Positions 44,885-53,869 of a stretch of 64,000 nucleotides of DNA are shown one piece after another. Positions within the stretch are counted from its first letter, which is position 1; each line of letters begins with the position of its first letter. The DNA comes from JBKECO01 sp047974745. Lineage in GTDB: Bacteria > Bacillota > Clostridia > Lachnospirales > Lachnospiraceae. Where the stretch lies: contig JBKECO010000005.1 of the NCBI GenBank assembly GCA_047974745.1, positions 62,001-126,000 on the forward strand, written 5' to 3'. Position numbers and translations under genes: made by a program. The notes below the pieces were generated by a model, which saw only the letters and a list, made by a program, of their open reading frames with translations, did not search any database and was not told where the DNA came from.

Positions 44885-45775
44885 ATGAATTTATTTTCCG
44901 GATTAGAAAAATTCGGTATTAAGCCAGAAGAAAAAGAATTGGATATCTATGAGAATCTGAATAAAAAAGAGCTGAAACAAACAGTAGTCAAGGTCAAAGA
45001 GTCAAAACAAAGAGAGAGTATCGATGAGACTGAATTCTTATACGATAAAACAATCAAATGCGCAGTTTGTGAAAAATCATTTGCTGTAAAGATCGTAAAG
45101 AACGGCAGGCTTAAGAGAATGCAGCCGGATTTTGATCTTCGTCCGAGATTTGAGAATATCGATACTTTAAAATATGATATTTATTCTTGTCCGCACTGTG
45201 GTTACTCCGCAATGCCTAAATACTTTGACCATTTGACCCCAGGCCAGATATCCCTGGTAAAGACACAGATCACAGATAATTTTATTGCAACTGGGAAAAA
45301 GGAACCTGATAAGTTCACCTATGATGAGGTGATATCCCGTTATAAGCTATCTCTTTACTGTTCGGTTGTAAAACGAAGCTCCATCAGCGAGAAAGCATAT
45401 ACCTGTTTAAAGCTGGCATGGGTCTGCAAAGCGAAATCAGAAGAGATGATAATTGAAACAGAGGCAGATAAAGCGACCCTGGAAGAACTGCAAAAGACGT
45501 TTGAGGAGTTCTATAAAGAGGCTTATGAAGGTCTGCAAAAGGCCGTGGCGAATGAAAGCTATCCGATCTGTGGAATGGATATGTTTACAATGGATTACCT
45601 TCTTGCTGCAATGGCATGTCACTTTCATGAGTATACGGTAGCATCTAAGCTTATCAGCAATATATTGATGTCTAAAACAGCAGATAGAAGAATGAAGAAC
45701 AAAGCACTCGATCTAAAAGAAGTCATTTTGGAGGCAATGCGTAGCAAAATCGGCCAGAGTGTCAAAACACCCTAA
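44885..45775 (+). CDS. DUF2225 family protein
   Basis: A 296-residue soluble protein of the DUF2225 family. The N-terminal third has two CxxC pairs, CAVCEKSF and CPHCGYSAM, separated by the family pattern PDFDLRPRFENIDTLKYDIY, a likely zinc site. The rest is helical and TPR-like (SEKAYTCLKLAWVC, EAYEGLQKAV, AACHFHE-like AMACHFHEYTVAS). Function is not established. GGGGAGG-like sequence precedes the ATG. It is probably transcribed with glnS and the MocR-type gene. Confidence 0.85.
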   Translation: MNLFSGLEKFGIKPEEKELDIYENLNKKELKQTVVKVKESKQRESIDETEFLYDKTIKCAVCEKSFAVKIVKNGRLKRMQPDFDLRPRFENIDTLKYDIYSCPHCGYSAMPKYFDHLTPGQISLVKTQITDNFIATGKKEPDKFTYDEVISRYKLSLYCSVVKRSSISEKAYTCLKLAWVCKAKSEEMIIETEADKATLEELQKTFEEFYKEAYEGLQKAVANESYPICGMDMFTMDYLLAAMACHFHEYTVASKLISNILMSKTADRRMKNKALDLKEVILEAMRSKIGQSVKTP

Positions 45776-45812
45776 GCATTGATGAAAGGATTTGATGAGC
45801 GAAGGTGATTTC

Positions 45813-47252
45813 ATGAATGAATTGATGATTCCCCTTGATACAAGAGATAAAAAATCTCTCTATGAGCAGATCTATTCCTATATTAAAAAGCAGATCGTTG
45901 ACGGTAATCTCTCCTGCGGGGAGAAATTGCCGTCAACTCGTTTGTTAGCCAAATATCTGCACATATCCAGAAGTACTGTTGAGACGGCGTACAGTCAGCT
46001 GTTAGCAGAGGGATATCTGGAATCTAGTCCAGGCAGGGGATACTTTGTCAGCGATATTTCAATGGTCTATTCCACTCAGGCAGATGGGCGAGAAACAAAG
46101 GATGAGTATCATTCCTTGCATGAAGCTGCAAATCAGATTTGTGACTATCTGGTCGATTTTTCACTAAATCAGACAGATATGAGCAGTTTTCCATATAAGA
46201 TCTGGAGGAAGATCACAAAGGAAAGTCTCATGCTGGAAGAAGAATTAATGGAAACTCAGCAGGAGCCGACAGGGGAACTGGAGCTTAGGAGAGAAATAAA
46301 GAATTATTTATATTTTTCCAGAGGTGTCCATTGTACTGCGGATCAGATCATAGTCGGGGCAGGGAATGAATTTCTGCTCATTCTACTTTCTCAGATCTTA
46401 GATGAGAGACAAGTCATCGCAATGGAAAATCCGACCTATCTGAATGCTTATTATACCTTCACCAATATGAATTGGAAGATCATTACAGTAGACAGAGACA
46501 GTTCCGGAATCAGTCTCGAGGATATTGCGCGCACAAGGCCGGATGTAGTCTATACAATGCCATCACACCACTATCCATTAGGTACGATCGTGCCATTAAA
46601 GCGCAGGCTGGAACTATTGAACTGGGCATCAGAAGCAAAGGACCGATATATTATAGAAGATGATCATGACAGTGAATATCGTTATAAAGGAAAGCCGATT
46701 CCTTCCCTTCAGGGATCTGACAGAAATGGAACAGTTATTTATCTGGGAACCTTCTCCAAAAGTATCTCACCGACTCAGCGTATGAGCTATATGGTACTGC
46801 CTCCTGAGCTGCTGCAAAAATATCACAGTAAGTGTGGATTTTATTCTTCTACGGTTCCTCGTATTCAACAAATGATCCTGTCTGCATTTCTAAAGGATGG
46901 GTATTTTGAACGGCATTTAAATAAGATGAGGGGCATATATAAAGCAAAGCATGATTATTTTCTGCTGCTTTTGAAAAAAGAAAAATGGGTAGAGGATGTC
47001 TATGGAGATCAGGCCGGTATGCTGTTTCGAGTCAGGATCCGCTGCGAGCGTCCCGTTAAAGAAATACAAAAAGAGGTGGAGGCAGCCGGGATCAAGATAT
47101 ATACATTGTCTGAATTTATGATTCCGGATTTGCCATGCAGCAATAAAGTCAATCATATGCGAAAACATCAGATCATTTTAGGATATGGCGGATTAACGGA
47201 AGAGCAGATACGGATCGGAATCCATGCGATCAGGAACGCAGTAGTAAAATAG
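45813..47252 (+). CDS. MocR/GabR-type GntR regulator with aminotransferase domain
   Basis: 480 residues. An N-terminal GntR winged helix (SLYEQIYSYIKKQIVDGNL, KLPSTRLLAKYLHISRSTVETAYSQL) is joined by a linker to a fold-type I PLP domain with GNEFLLILLSQ, ENPTYLNA, TMPSHHYPLG, IIEDDHDSEYRY and the PLP lysine in LGTFSKSISPTQR. Such proteins regulate vitamin B6, amino acid or GABA genes. The target here is unknown. Starts at 45795 and 45813 are both possible; AAGGTG at 5 nt favours 45813. It ends at a terminator facing argG. Confidence 0.9.
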   Translation: MNELMIPLDTRDKKSLYEQIYSYIKKQIVDGNLSCGEKLPSTRLLAKYLHISRSTVETAYSQLLAEGYLESSPGRGYFVSDISMVYSTQADGRETKDEYHSLHEAANQICDYLVDFSLNQTDMSSFPYKIWRKITKESLMLEEELMETQQEPTGELELRREIKNYLYFSRGVHCTADQIIVGAGNEFLLILLSQILDERQVIAMENPTYLNAYYTFTNMNWKIITVDRDSSGISLEDIARTRPDVVYTMPSHHYPLGTIVPLKRRLELLNWASEAKDRYIIEDDHDSEYRYKGKPIPSLQGSDRNGTVIYLGTFSKSISPTQRMSYMVLPPELLQKYHSKCGFYSSTVPRIQQMILSAFLKDGYFERHLNKMRGIYKAKHDYFLLLLKKEKWVEDVYGDQAGMLFRVRIRCERPVKEIQKEVEAAGIKIYTLSEFMIPDLPCSNKVNHMRKHQIILGYGGLTEEQIRIGIHAIRNAVVK

Positions 47253-47271
47253 AATAAAGATCAAAAAAATA

Positions 47272-47304
47272 GGAAAGGCAGCCGGTGACAGGCTGCCTTT
47301 CTGG
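47272..47304. terminator. Bidirectional terminator between the MocR-type gene and argG
   Basis: Stem GAAAGGCAGCC (47273-47283) / GGCTGCCTTTC (47291-47301) with a 7-nt loop, between convergent genes. The A-run upstream (TCAAAAAAAT) provides a T tail for minus-strand transcripts. Confidence 0.8.
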
Positions 47305-47318
47305 AAATTACGTATCTT

Positions 47319-48539
47319 TTATTTGTTTTCTTCTATTTCTGCCATTTTCATAGCACGAACCTTTAAAGGCAGACCGAATAGTGTAATAAAGCCTTCTGCA
47401 TCATGATGATCATATAGTTCTCCAGTCGTAAAGCTGGCGAGAGACTCACTATATAAAGAATATGGGGAAGTTGTGCCGGCCTTTATGATATTTCCTTTAT
47501 ATAGTTTAAATTTCACTTCACCGGTTACATATTGCTGTGTTGACTCCACAAAAGCCTGAACAGCCTCTCGAAGAGGTGTGAACCAGGTACCTTCATAGAC
47601 AATCTGTGCCATGATATTGGCCATGTCTTTCTTGACATCCATGGTAGCGCGATCCAATACAAGTTCTTCCAACTGTGCGTGTGCTTCCATCAATATCGTA
47701 CCACCTGGTGTTTCATATACACCACGAGATTTCATTCCCACGACACGGTTCTCAACAATGTCGATAATACCGATGCCGTGCTTTCCACCAAGACGGTTCA
47801 ATTCGCGGATGATATCTGAAACTTTCATTTCTTTGCCGTTCACAGATACTGGAACTCCCTTTTTGAAGGACATGGAAACATATTCGCCTTCATCTGGCGC
47901 ATGTTCTGGAGTGACCCCAAGAACAAGTACATGGTTGTAATCAGGCTCTACGGATGGATCCTCGAGCTCAAGACCTTCATGACTGATGTGCCATAGATTT
48001 CGATCACGGCTGTAGCTGCTGTCAGCAGAGAAGGGAAGATCGATTCCATGTGCTTTACAGTATTCGATTTCAGCTTCACGGGAATCCATATTCCAATTAT
48101 CATCTCGCCATGCAGCGATGATCTTTAAATCAGGAGCAAGGGCTTTGATCGTAAGTTCAAAACGAATCTGGTCATTTCCTTTTCCGGTCGCACCATGACA
48201 GATTGCAGTCGCACCTTCTTTTCTTGCAATTTCAACAAGTCTCTTTGCAATTCCAGGACGAGCCATAGAAGTTCCTAAAAGATATTTGTTCTCATACACC
48301 GCATTAGCCTGAACACAGGGTACAATATAATCATCACAGAACTCATCAACGATATCCTCGATATATAATTTACTGGCACCTGAAAGCTTAGCACGCTCAT
48401 CGAGACCATCCAGTTCTTCACCCTGTCCACAGTCAATGCAGCAGCAGATCACATCATAATCATAGTTTTCCTTCAGCCATGGAATAATTGCTGTCGTGTC
48501 AAGTCCGCCTGAATAAGCCAGTATCACTTTTTCTTTCAT
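47319..48539 (-). CDS. argG: Argininosuccinate synthase
   Basis: Joins citrulline and aspartate with ATP, a late step of arginine synthesis. The P-loop VILAYSGGLDTTA is at the N-terminus. GKGNDQIRFEL, AAWRDDNWNMDSREAEIEY, LWHISHEGLELEDP and MKSRGVYETPGG follow. It has 406 residues, the normal length. AAAGGA is 10 nt before the ATG at 48539; the frame extends upstream to 48560, but MRKEFFI is not family-like. It is transcribed divergently from argC, with shared ArgR-like boxes between. ArgH is not in the window. Confidence 0.97.
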   Translation of the reverse strand: MKEKVILAYSGGLDTTAIIPWLKENYDYDVICCCIDCGQGEELDGLDERAKLSGASKLYIEDIVDEFCDDYIVPCVQANAVYENKYLLGTSMARPGIAKRLVEIARKEGATAICHGATGKGNDQIRFELTIKALAPDLKIIAAWRDDNWNMDSREAEIEYCKAHGIDLPFSADSSYSRDRNLWHISHEGLELEDPSVEPDYNHVLVLGVTPEHAPDEGEYVSMSFKKGVPVSVNGKEMKVSDIIRELNRLGGKHGIGIIDIVENRVVGMKSRGVYETPGGTILMEAHAQLEELVLDRATMDVKKDMANIMAQIVYEGTWFTPLREAVQAFVESTQQYVTGEVKFKLYKGNIIKAGTTSPYSLYSESLASFTTGELYDHHDAEGFITLFGLPLKVRAMKMAEIEENK

Positions 48540-48587
48540 AATAAAAAATTCCTTTCGCATAGAGTATTCTCAGTAATATCTTTTTCT

Positions 48588-48616
48588 AATATACACTAAT
48601 TATTTCAAAAGTTCAA
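48588..48616 (-). promoter_or_regulatory. Promoter of argG
   Basis: On the minus strand TTGAAC (48616-48611) and TATATT (48593-48588), 17-bp spacer, about 50 bp before the argG ATG. Confidence 0.7.
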
Positions 48617-48617
48617 G

Positions 48618-48631
48618 TGCAATAATATACA
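48618..48631. promoter_or_regulatory. Candidate ARG box next to the argG promoter
   Basis: TGCAATAATATACA resembles the ArgR/AhrC half-site palindrome TGAAT-W4-ATTCA at most positions and abuts the argG -35 box. A bound repressor would block the promoter. Consensus agreement is moderate. Confidence 0.5.
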
Positions 48632-48700
48632 TTATAAATATGAGTATTATACATATACATTGCTATGATCCAATATTTGGCTTGCATTAATAAAAATATA

Positions 48701-48718
48701 AATGTATAATTATGCATT
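48701..48718. promoter_or_regulatory. Candidate ARG box in the argG-argC intergenic region
   Basis: AATGTATAATTATGCATT is an 18-bp palindrome with a single T-G mismatch pair, and is laid out like ARG boxes (TGxAT-W4-ATxCA). Its centre is 85 bp from that of the box at 48618-48631, close to eight helical turns, so looping by an ArgR hexamer is possible. The remaining 328-bp gap is very AT-rich and contains no ORF; a TATAAT near 48831 may serve argC, but I see no good -35 for it. Confidence 0.6.
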
Positions 48719-48867
48719 ATCATAGTATGTATGATGAAAAAAACATAAAAAAAGCAGCAGTACTTTACGAACGATGTGTTTTGTAATAATATGATGTTGT
48801 GGTCAAAGGTATTGAGACTACAATATAATAATTAGAAAACGACTGACTTCAACATGAGGAGATTAGT

Positions 48868-49932
48868 ATGATAAAAGCAGGCATTATAGGTGCAACGGGT
48901 TATGCAGGTGCCGAACTGGTTAGAATTTTACAAGGCCACAGGAATGTAGAAATCAAATGGTATGGTTCAAAATCATATATTGATCAAAAATATGCAAAAA
49001 TATATGGAAATATGTTTCAGATCGTGGAGGATACCTGTCTGGATGATAATTTGGTAGATCTGGCGAAACAAGTCGATGTCATCTTTACTGCAACACCCCA
49101 GGGATACCTTGCTTCAATTCTTACCGAAGATATTTTAAATCAAGCGAAAATCATCGATCTGAGTGCTGACTATAGAATTAAGGATGTATCAGTATACGAG
49201 AAATGGTACGGGCTCAAGCATGGGTCACCACAGCTTATTGACGAAGCAGTTTATGGTCTGAGTGAAATCAATCGGGATAAAATAAAGAAAGCCAGACTCA
49301 TTGCGAATCCTGGCTGCTATACCACATGCTCTATTCTGACAGCCTATCCCCTTGTAAAGGATAAACTGATCGATCCAGATTCGTTGATCATCGATGCAAA
49401 ATCAGGTGTATCGGGAGCAGGCAGAGGCGCAAAGACAGATAATCTTTATTGTGAAGTGAATGACAGTATGAAAGCCTATGGAGTGACAGTTCACAGACAT
49501 ACACCAGAGATCGAGGAACAGCTTGGTCTTGCAGCTGCTCAAGAGATTGTGATTAACTTCACACCACATCTGATTCCAATGAATCGAGGAATTCTAGCAA
49601 CGATCTATGCAGATCTGCTTATGATCGAGGAGAATGGTGAGAAGAGATATCCGACGAAAGAAGAGATCAAAAGCACCTATGAAAAGTATTACGGAAGCGA
49701 GTTTTTCATCCGTCTCCTTGACTGGAATAAACTACCGGAGACACGCTGGGTCAAAGGGAGCAATTTTGTCGATATCAGCTTTGTGATCGATGAGAGGACT
49801 CACAGAGTCATTATGATCGGTGCGATTGACAATCTGATGAAAGGAGCAGCTGGCCAGGCGGTGCAGAATATGAATCTGCTGTTCGGTCAGCGGGAAATGG
49901 AAGGCTTGGAACTAGTGCCCATGTTTCCGTGA
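48868..49932 (+). CDS. argC: N-acetyl-gamma-glutamyl-phosphate reductase
   Basis: Reduces N-acetylglutamyl phosphate to the semialdehyde with NADPH. It starts AGIIGATGYAGAELVRIL (nucleotide fold), with catalytic Cys150 in NPGCYTTCS, DAKSGVSGAGR and HRHTPEIEEQL. The 354 residues are the usual type I length. A GAGGAG site precedes the ATG. First gene of argC-GNAT-argJ-argB-argD. Confidence 0.96.
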   Translation: MIKAGIIGATGYAGAELVRILQGHRNVEIKWYGSKSYIDQKYAKIYGNMFQIVEDTCLDDNLVDLAKQVDVIFTATPQGYLASILTEDILNQAKIIDLSADYRIKDVSVYEKWYGLKHGSPQLIDEAVYGLSEINRDKIKKARLIANPGCYTTCSILTAYPLVKDKLIDPDSLIIDAKSGVSGAGRGAKTDNLYCEVNDSMKAYGVTVHRHTPEIEEQLGLAAAQEIVINFTPHLIPMNRGILATIYADLLMIEENGEKRYPTKEEIKSTYEKYYGSEFFIRLLDWNKLPETRWVKGSNFVDISFVIDERTHRVIMIGAIDNLMKGAAGQAVQNMNLLFGQREMEGLELVPMFP

Positions 49933-49938
49933 TCAGTA

Positions 49939-50394
49939 ATGAAAAAATATAACATAAGAGTAATGAAGGAAGAGGATTTCACTCAGGTATCTTCCCTCTG
50001 GAGTCGAATTCAGGGACTGTCAATTCGAAGTATGGATGATTCAATGGAAGGCATACTCCGATTCATTAGGAGAAATCCAAATACAAGTATTGTGGCAGAA
50101 ATAGAGGGAACTATTGTAGGAACCATTCTGTGCGGACATGATGGGAGAGAGGCAACGCTCTATCATGTTTGTGTACAAAAGGAATTCCGGGAGCTTGGAA
50201 TCGGTCATCAAATGGTGGAAGCATCCTTGACGGAGCTCAGAAAAGAGAAAGTCAGCAAAGTGAAGCTGGTCGCATTTGATCATAATGAAATTGGAAATCA
50301 GTTCTGGCAGCACAGTGGATGGAGCGTGAGAAAAGATTTAAATTTATTTGAATACTCTCTGAATGAAGATAATATAGTAAAAGTGAATGAATGA
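49939..50394 (+). CDS. GNAT family N-acetyltransferase in the arg operon
   Basis: 151 residues with the GNAT fold: IRVMKEEDF at the start, IVAEIEGTIVGTILCG, and the acetyl-CoA motif VCVQKEFRELGIGHQMV, then KLVAFDHNEIGNQFW and GWSV. It lies 6 bp after argC and 10 bp before argJ, so it is co-transcribed with arginine genes. It might acetylate glutamate or another amino acid, or a protein; its short length does not match classical ArgA, and the substrate is open. No strong ribosome site is visible. Confidence 0.85.
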   Translation: MKKYNIRVMKEEDFTQVSSLWSRIQGLSIRSMDDSMEGILRFIRRNPNTSIVAEIEGTIVGTILCGHDGREATLYHVCVQKEFRELGIGHQMVEASLTELRKEKVSKVKLVAFDHNEIGNQFWQHSGWSVRKDLNLFEYSLNEDNIVKVNE

Positions 50395-50404
50395 TGGAGG
50401 ATTT

Positions 50405-51628
50405 ATGAAGAAAATAGATGGAGGAATTACTGCTGCAAAGGGCTTTTTTGCTGCCTCTGTTGCAGCTGGGATCAAGTACAAAGACAGGATGGATATGGCG
50501 ATGATCTATAGCGATAGCCCATGTCATGCAGCGGGAACCTATACAAAAAACATTGTGAAGGCAGCTCCGGTGGTCTGGGATCACAAGATCACCTCATCCG
50601 ATCGTAAAGTTCAAGCGGTTGTGATCAATGCTGGAATCGCAAATGCATGTACAGGCGATGAAGGAATGCACTATTGTCAATTGACTTCCGAAGAAACAGG
50701 CAGGCAGTTAGATCTGCAGAAAGACACGGTACTTGTTGCTTCAACAGGTGTCATTGGCAAGCAATTACCGATCGATAAAATCTGTGCCGGAGTCGATGCC
50801 ATGGTTCCTATACTATCTGAAAGTATTGCGGCGGGTACCAGTGCTGCCAGGGCAATTATGACAACGGATACCAGGGAAAAAGAAATTGCAGTGACCTTTG
50901 AATTAGATGGCAAGTCAGTGACTGTAGGCGGCATGTGTAAAGGCAGCGGCATGATACATCCTGATATGTGCACAATGCTCGGATTTATCACTTCGGACAT
51001 CAATATATCCAGGGAAATGCTGCAGACCGCACTTTCGGCAAGTGTTGAGGATACCTATAATATGGTTTCTGTAGATGGGGATACTTCGACAAATGATACC
51101 GTGCTTTTACTTGCGAATGGAAAAGCCGAGAATCAGGAAATCTTACAAAAAGATCAAGGCTTTGATCTGTTCCTGGAAGCGTTAAATTATGTCAATACCT
51201 ATCTTGCAAAAGCGATTGCAGCAGATGGAGAAGGAGCAACTGCACTATTTGAAGTAAAGGTACTGGGTGCAGCAACACTGCAGGATGCAAGGAAAATAAG
51301 TAAAGCAATTATCACATCTAGTCTGACAAAGGCTGCAATTTTTGGTCATGATGCGAATTGGGGAAGGATCCTGTGTGCAATGGGATATTCCGGAGCATCC
51401 TTTAATCCGGATCAAGTGGATCTGTTCTTTGAAAGTGCGGCAGGCAGGATTGTGATCATGAAAGAAGGAAATGCGATCGACTTCGATGAGGAAAAAGCAT
51501 CTTTGATCTTATCGGAGCCAGTTGTGACTGCGATCACCGATCTGCACGATGGAGATTTTAGTGCTACGGCCTGGGGCTGTGATCTTACCTGCGAATATGT
51601 TAAGATCAATGCAGATTACCGTTCCTGA
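50405..51628 (+). CDS. argJ: Bifunctional ornithine acetyltransferase / N-acetylglutamate synthase
   Basis: Transfers acetyl from N-acetylornithine to glutamate. The 407-residue precursor normally cuts itself into two chains before a threonine in a MATML motif. Here the site reads GMIHPDMCTML, with Thr190 preceded by Cys189 instead of alanine. DGEGATALFEV, FGHDANWGRI and ATAWGCDLT are intact. GGAGG supports the ATG at 50405. Family members from many Clostridia are bifunctional, but mono- or bifunctionality cannot be read here. Confidence 0.95.
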   Translation: MKKIDGGITAAKGFFAASVAAGIKYKDRMDMAMIYSDSPCHAAGTYTKNIVKAAPVVWDHKITSSDRKVQAVVINAGIANACTGDEGMHYCQLTSEETGRQLDLQKDTVLVASTGVIGKQLPIDKICAGVDAMVPILSESIAAGTSAARAIMTTDTREKEIAVTFELDGKSVTVGGMCKGSGMIHPDMCTMLGFITSDINISREMLQTALSASVEDTYNMVSVDGDTSTNDTVLLLANGKAENQEILQKDQGFDLFLEALNYVNTYLAKAIAADGEGATALFEVKVLGAATLQDARKISKAIITSSLTKAAIFGHDANWGRILCAMGYSGASFNPDQVDLFFESAAGRIVIMKEGNAIDFDEEKASLILSEPVVTAITDLHDGDFSATAWGCDLTCEYVKINADYRS

Positions 51629-51671
51629 TAGAATGAGGTTAATAGAAAGAGATTTATAGAAAGGATTCGAA

Positions 51672-52571
51672 ATGCAGAATACAGATATGAAGGAAGTACT
51701 GCAAAAGGCGGAAGTCCTGATCGAGGCTCTGCCCTATATTCAAAGGTTCAACAGAAAGATCATCGTAGTAAAATACGGCGGCAGTGCCATGATCGATGAG
51801 GAACTAAAGAGACAGGTCATTGAAGATGTAACATTGTTAAAATTAGTTGGATTCAAACCGATCATTGTACATGGTGGTGGAAAAGAAATCAGTAAATGGG
51901 TCGGTAAAGTCGGAATGGAGCCGGAATTTGTCAATGGACTTCGAAAAACGGATGAGGAGACCATGGAGATCGCAGAAATGGTATTGGGGAAGGTGAATAA
52001 ATCCCTGGTTCAAAAGGTTCAGCAGCTGGGAATCAATGCGATCGGCATTAGCGGCAAAGATGGCGGCTTATTAAAAGTGAAGAAAAAATTGTCAAACGGA
52101 CAGGATATTGGATATGTTGGAGAGGTGACAAAAGTAAATCCCAAGGTATTATACGATCTTCTTGAGAGAGATTTTCTGCCAATCATCTGTCCGATCGGGC
52201 TGGATGATGAATATTGCACCTATAATATCAATGCGGATGATGCAGCTTGTGCAATCGCTACAGCGGTACAGGCAGAAAAACTTGCGTTCCTGACGGATAT
52301 AGAAGGAGTCTATATGAATCCGGATGATTCGGCTACATTGATTTCGGAGCTGCTGGTGGAGGATGCAAAGAAATTGATCGAAGAGGGATACATTGGCGGA
52401 GGAATGCTGCCGAAGCTAAATAATTGTATTGACGCGATCGAAAGCGGCGTTTCTCGTGTTCATATATTAGATGGAAGAATCCCTCACTGCCTCTTGCTTG
52501 AAATATTTACAAATAAGGGAATCGGAACAGCGATTCTTGGAGATAAGGAGACAAAGTACTATCATGAATAA
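51672..52571 (+). CDS. argB: Acetylglutamate kinase
   Basis: Phosphorylates N-acetylglutamate. The 299 residues carry VVKYGGSAM, IVHGGGKEI, NGLRKTDEETME, GISGKDGGLL, NINADDAACAIA and GGGMLPKLNNCIDAI. An N-terminal helix (KEVLQKAEVLIEALPYIQRF) of the kind found in arginine-inhibited hexameric kinases suggests feedback control by arginine. Its stop overlaps the argD start by 8 bp. Confidence 0.97.
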   Translation: MQNTDMKEVLQKAEVLIEALPYIQRFNRKIIVVKYGGSAMIDEELKRQVIEDVTLLKLVGFKPIIVHGGGKEISKWVGKVGMEPEFVNGLRKTDEETMEIAEMVLGKVNKSLVQKVQQLGINAIGISGKDGGLLKVKKKLSNGQDIGYVGEVTKVNPKVLYDLLERDFLPIICPIGLDDEYCTYNINADDAACAIATAVQAEKLAFLTDIEGVYMNPDDSATLISELLVEDAKKLIEEGYIGGGMLPKLNNCIDAIESGVSRVHILDGRIPHCLLLEIFTNKGIGTAILGDKETKYYHE

Positions 52572-53766
52572 TCAGGTTCAGATGATCGAAGAAGCAGAAG
52601 AAAAACTTGTTCATACCTATAATCGGTTTCAAATCGTACTAGAGGAAGGCAGAGGTGTTTATCTATTTGATGTAAACGGAAAAAAATATCTTGATTTTGC
52701 AGCTGGAATTGCAGTCTGTGCACTGGGATACGATAATAGAGAATATCAGGATGCTCTGATCAAACAAATCGAGAAATTGGTCCATACGTCGAATCTGTAC
52801 TATAATCAGCCATCCATTAAAGCTGCAAGCAGACTTGTAAAAGCAAGCGGTATGGATCGTGTTTTTTTTACGAGCAGTGGTACCGAGGCTATTGAAGGTG
52901 CGCTAAAGGCGGCAAAGAAGTATGCTTTTAGCAGAGATCATCACGCAGGGCATGAAATAATAGCCATGCAGCATTCCTTTCATGGAAGAAGCCTTGGAGC
53001 TCTGTCAGTAACCGGAAATGAGCAGTATCAGACTCCATTTAGACCTCTTCTTCCAGGTGTTTTATTTGCGTCATTCAATGATATAGAAAGCGTAAGATCG
53101 TTAGTATCCGAACGTACCTGTGCTATTATTATGGAGCCAATTCAGGGTGAGGGCGGCATATTTCCAGCGGATGCAGAGTTCCTTGGTCAAGTCAGAGCAC
53201 TCTGCGATGAAAAAGATATACTTCTGATATTTGACGAGATTCAATGTGGCATGGGAAGAACGGGAGAGATGTTCGCATGGCAGTACTATAATGTCAGACC
53301 TGATATTTTGATTTCGGCAAAAGCGCTGGGGTGTGGTGTACCGATCGGAGCTTTTATGATTACAGAAAGAGTTGCTAAGTACTCTCTTGGACCTGGGGAT
53401 CATGGAACGACCTATGGTGGAAACCCACTTTGTTGTGCAGCTGCCAATAAGGTCCTGGAAATAATGGAGAGAGATCATATGACATCCCATACCCGGGAAA
53501 TCGGGGACTACTTATGGAATGAGCTTGAAAAGGTGATGGAGCAGCATACATTTATCATTGATCACAGAGGGGTAGGATTGATACAGGGACTTGAATTTGA
53601 TACATCCGTGAAGGCAGCCGATGTAACTTCAAAGGCACTGGATTGTGGCTTGATCCTAATCAGTGCTGGATCGAATGTACTGAGATTTGTTCCGCCTCTT
53701 ATTATTAAGAAAGAGCATGTTGATGAAATGATACAGAAGTTAAAGAGAGTATTAGCTGCTTTTTAA
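52564..53766 (+). CDS. argD: Acetylornithine aminotransferase
   Basis: A PLP enzyme forming N-acetylornithine from the semialdehyde. The 400 residues are typical of the class III aminotransferase family: FDVNGKKYLDFAAGIAV, TSSGTEAIEGALKAAKKY, HSFHGRSLGALSVTG, LIFDEIQCGMGRTG and the PLP lysine in ISAKALGCGVPIGAF. The start at 52564 overlaps argB (ATGAATAA), typical coupling; the open frame further upstream is inside argB. Last gene of the arg operon. Confidence 0.96.
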   Translation: MNNQVQMIEEAEEKLVHTYNRFQIVLEEGRGVYLFDVNGKKYLDFAAGIAVCALGYDNREYQDALIKQIEKLVHTSNLYYNQPSIKAASRLVKASGMDRVFFTSSGTEAIEGALKAAKKYAFSRDHHAGHEIIAMQHSFHGRSLGALSVTGNEQYQTPFRPLLPGVLFASFNDIESVRSLVSERTCAIIMEPIQGEGGIFPADAEFLGQVRALCDEKDILLIFDEIQCGMGRTGEMFAWQYYNVRPDILISAKALGCGVPIGAFMITERVAKYSLGPGDHGTTYGGNPLCCAAANKVLEIMERDHMTSHTREIGDYLWNELEKVMEQHTFIIDHRGVGLIQGLEFDTSVKAADVTSKALDCGLILISAGSNVLRFVPPLIIKKEHVDEMIQKLKRVLAAF

Positions 53767-53788
53767 AGGAATTAAAATTGGAAAACAC

Positions 53789-53817
53789 TTGTAAATTTTA
53801 TGTGTTTTCGATAAAAT
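53789..53817 (+). promoter_or_regulatory. Promoter of comEA
   Basis: TTGTAA (53789-53794) and TAAAAT (53812-53817), 17-bp spacer. The -10 box overlaps an upstream in-frame GTG (53816), which therefore cannot be the comEA start. Confidence 0.7.
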
Positions 53818-53869
53818 GTGTATGTCAGGCATTGAGGAGCTCCTTGCTGAAACGAAGGAGCAGGACAGG

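Noticed and set aside
45759..45770. GTGTCAAAACAC, similar to the end of the 15605-15782 element
   Set aside because: It is the coding end of the DUF2225 gene, with no second end or hairpin nearby.
53816..53869. Longer comEA start at an in-frame GTG
   Set aside because: The GTG overlaps the -10 box of the promoter and would place the signal sequence away from the N-terminus; ATG 53870 has a good ribosome site.
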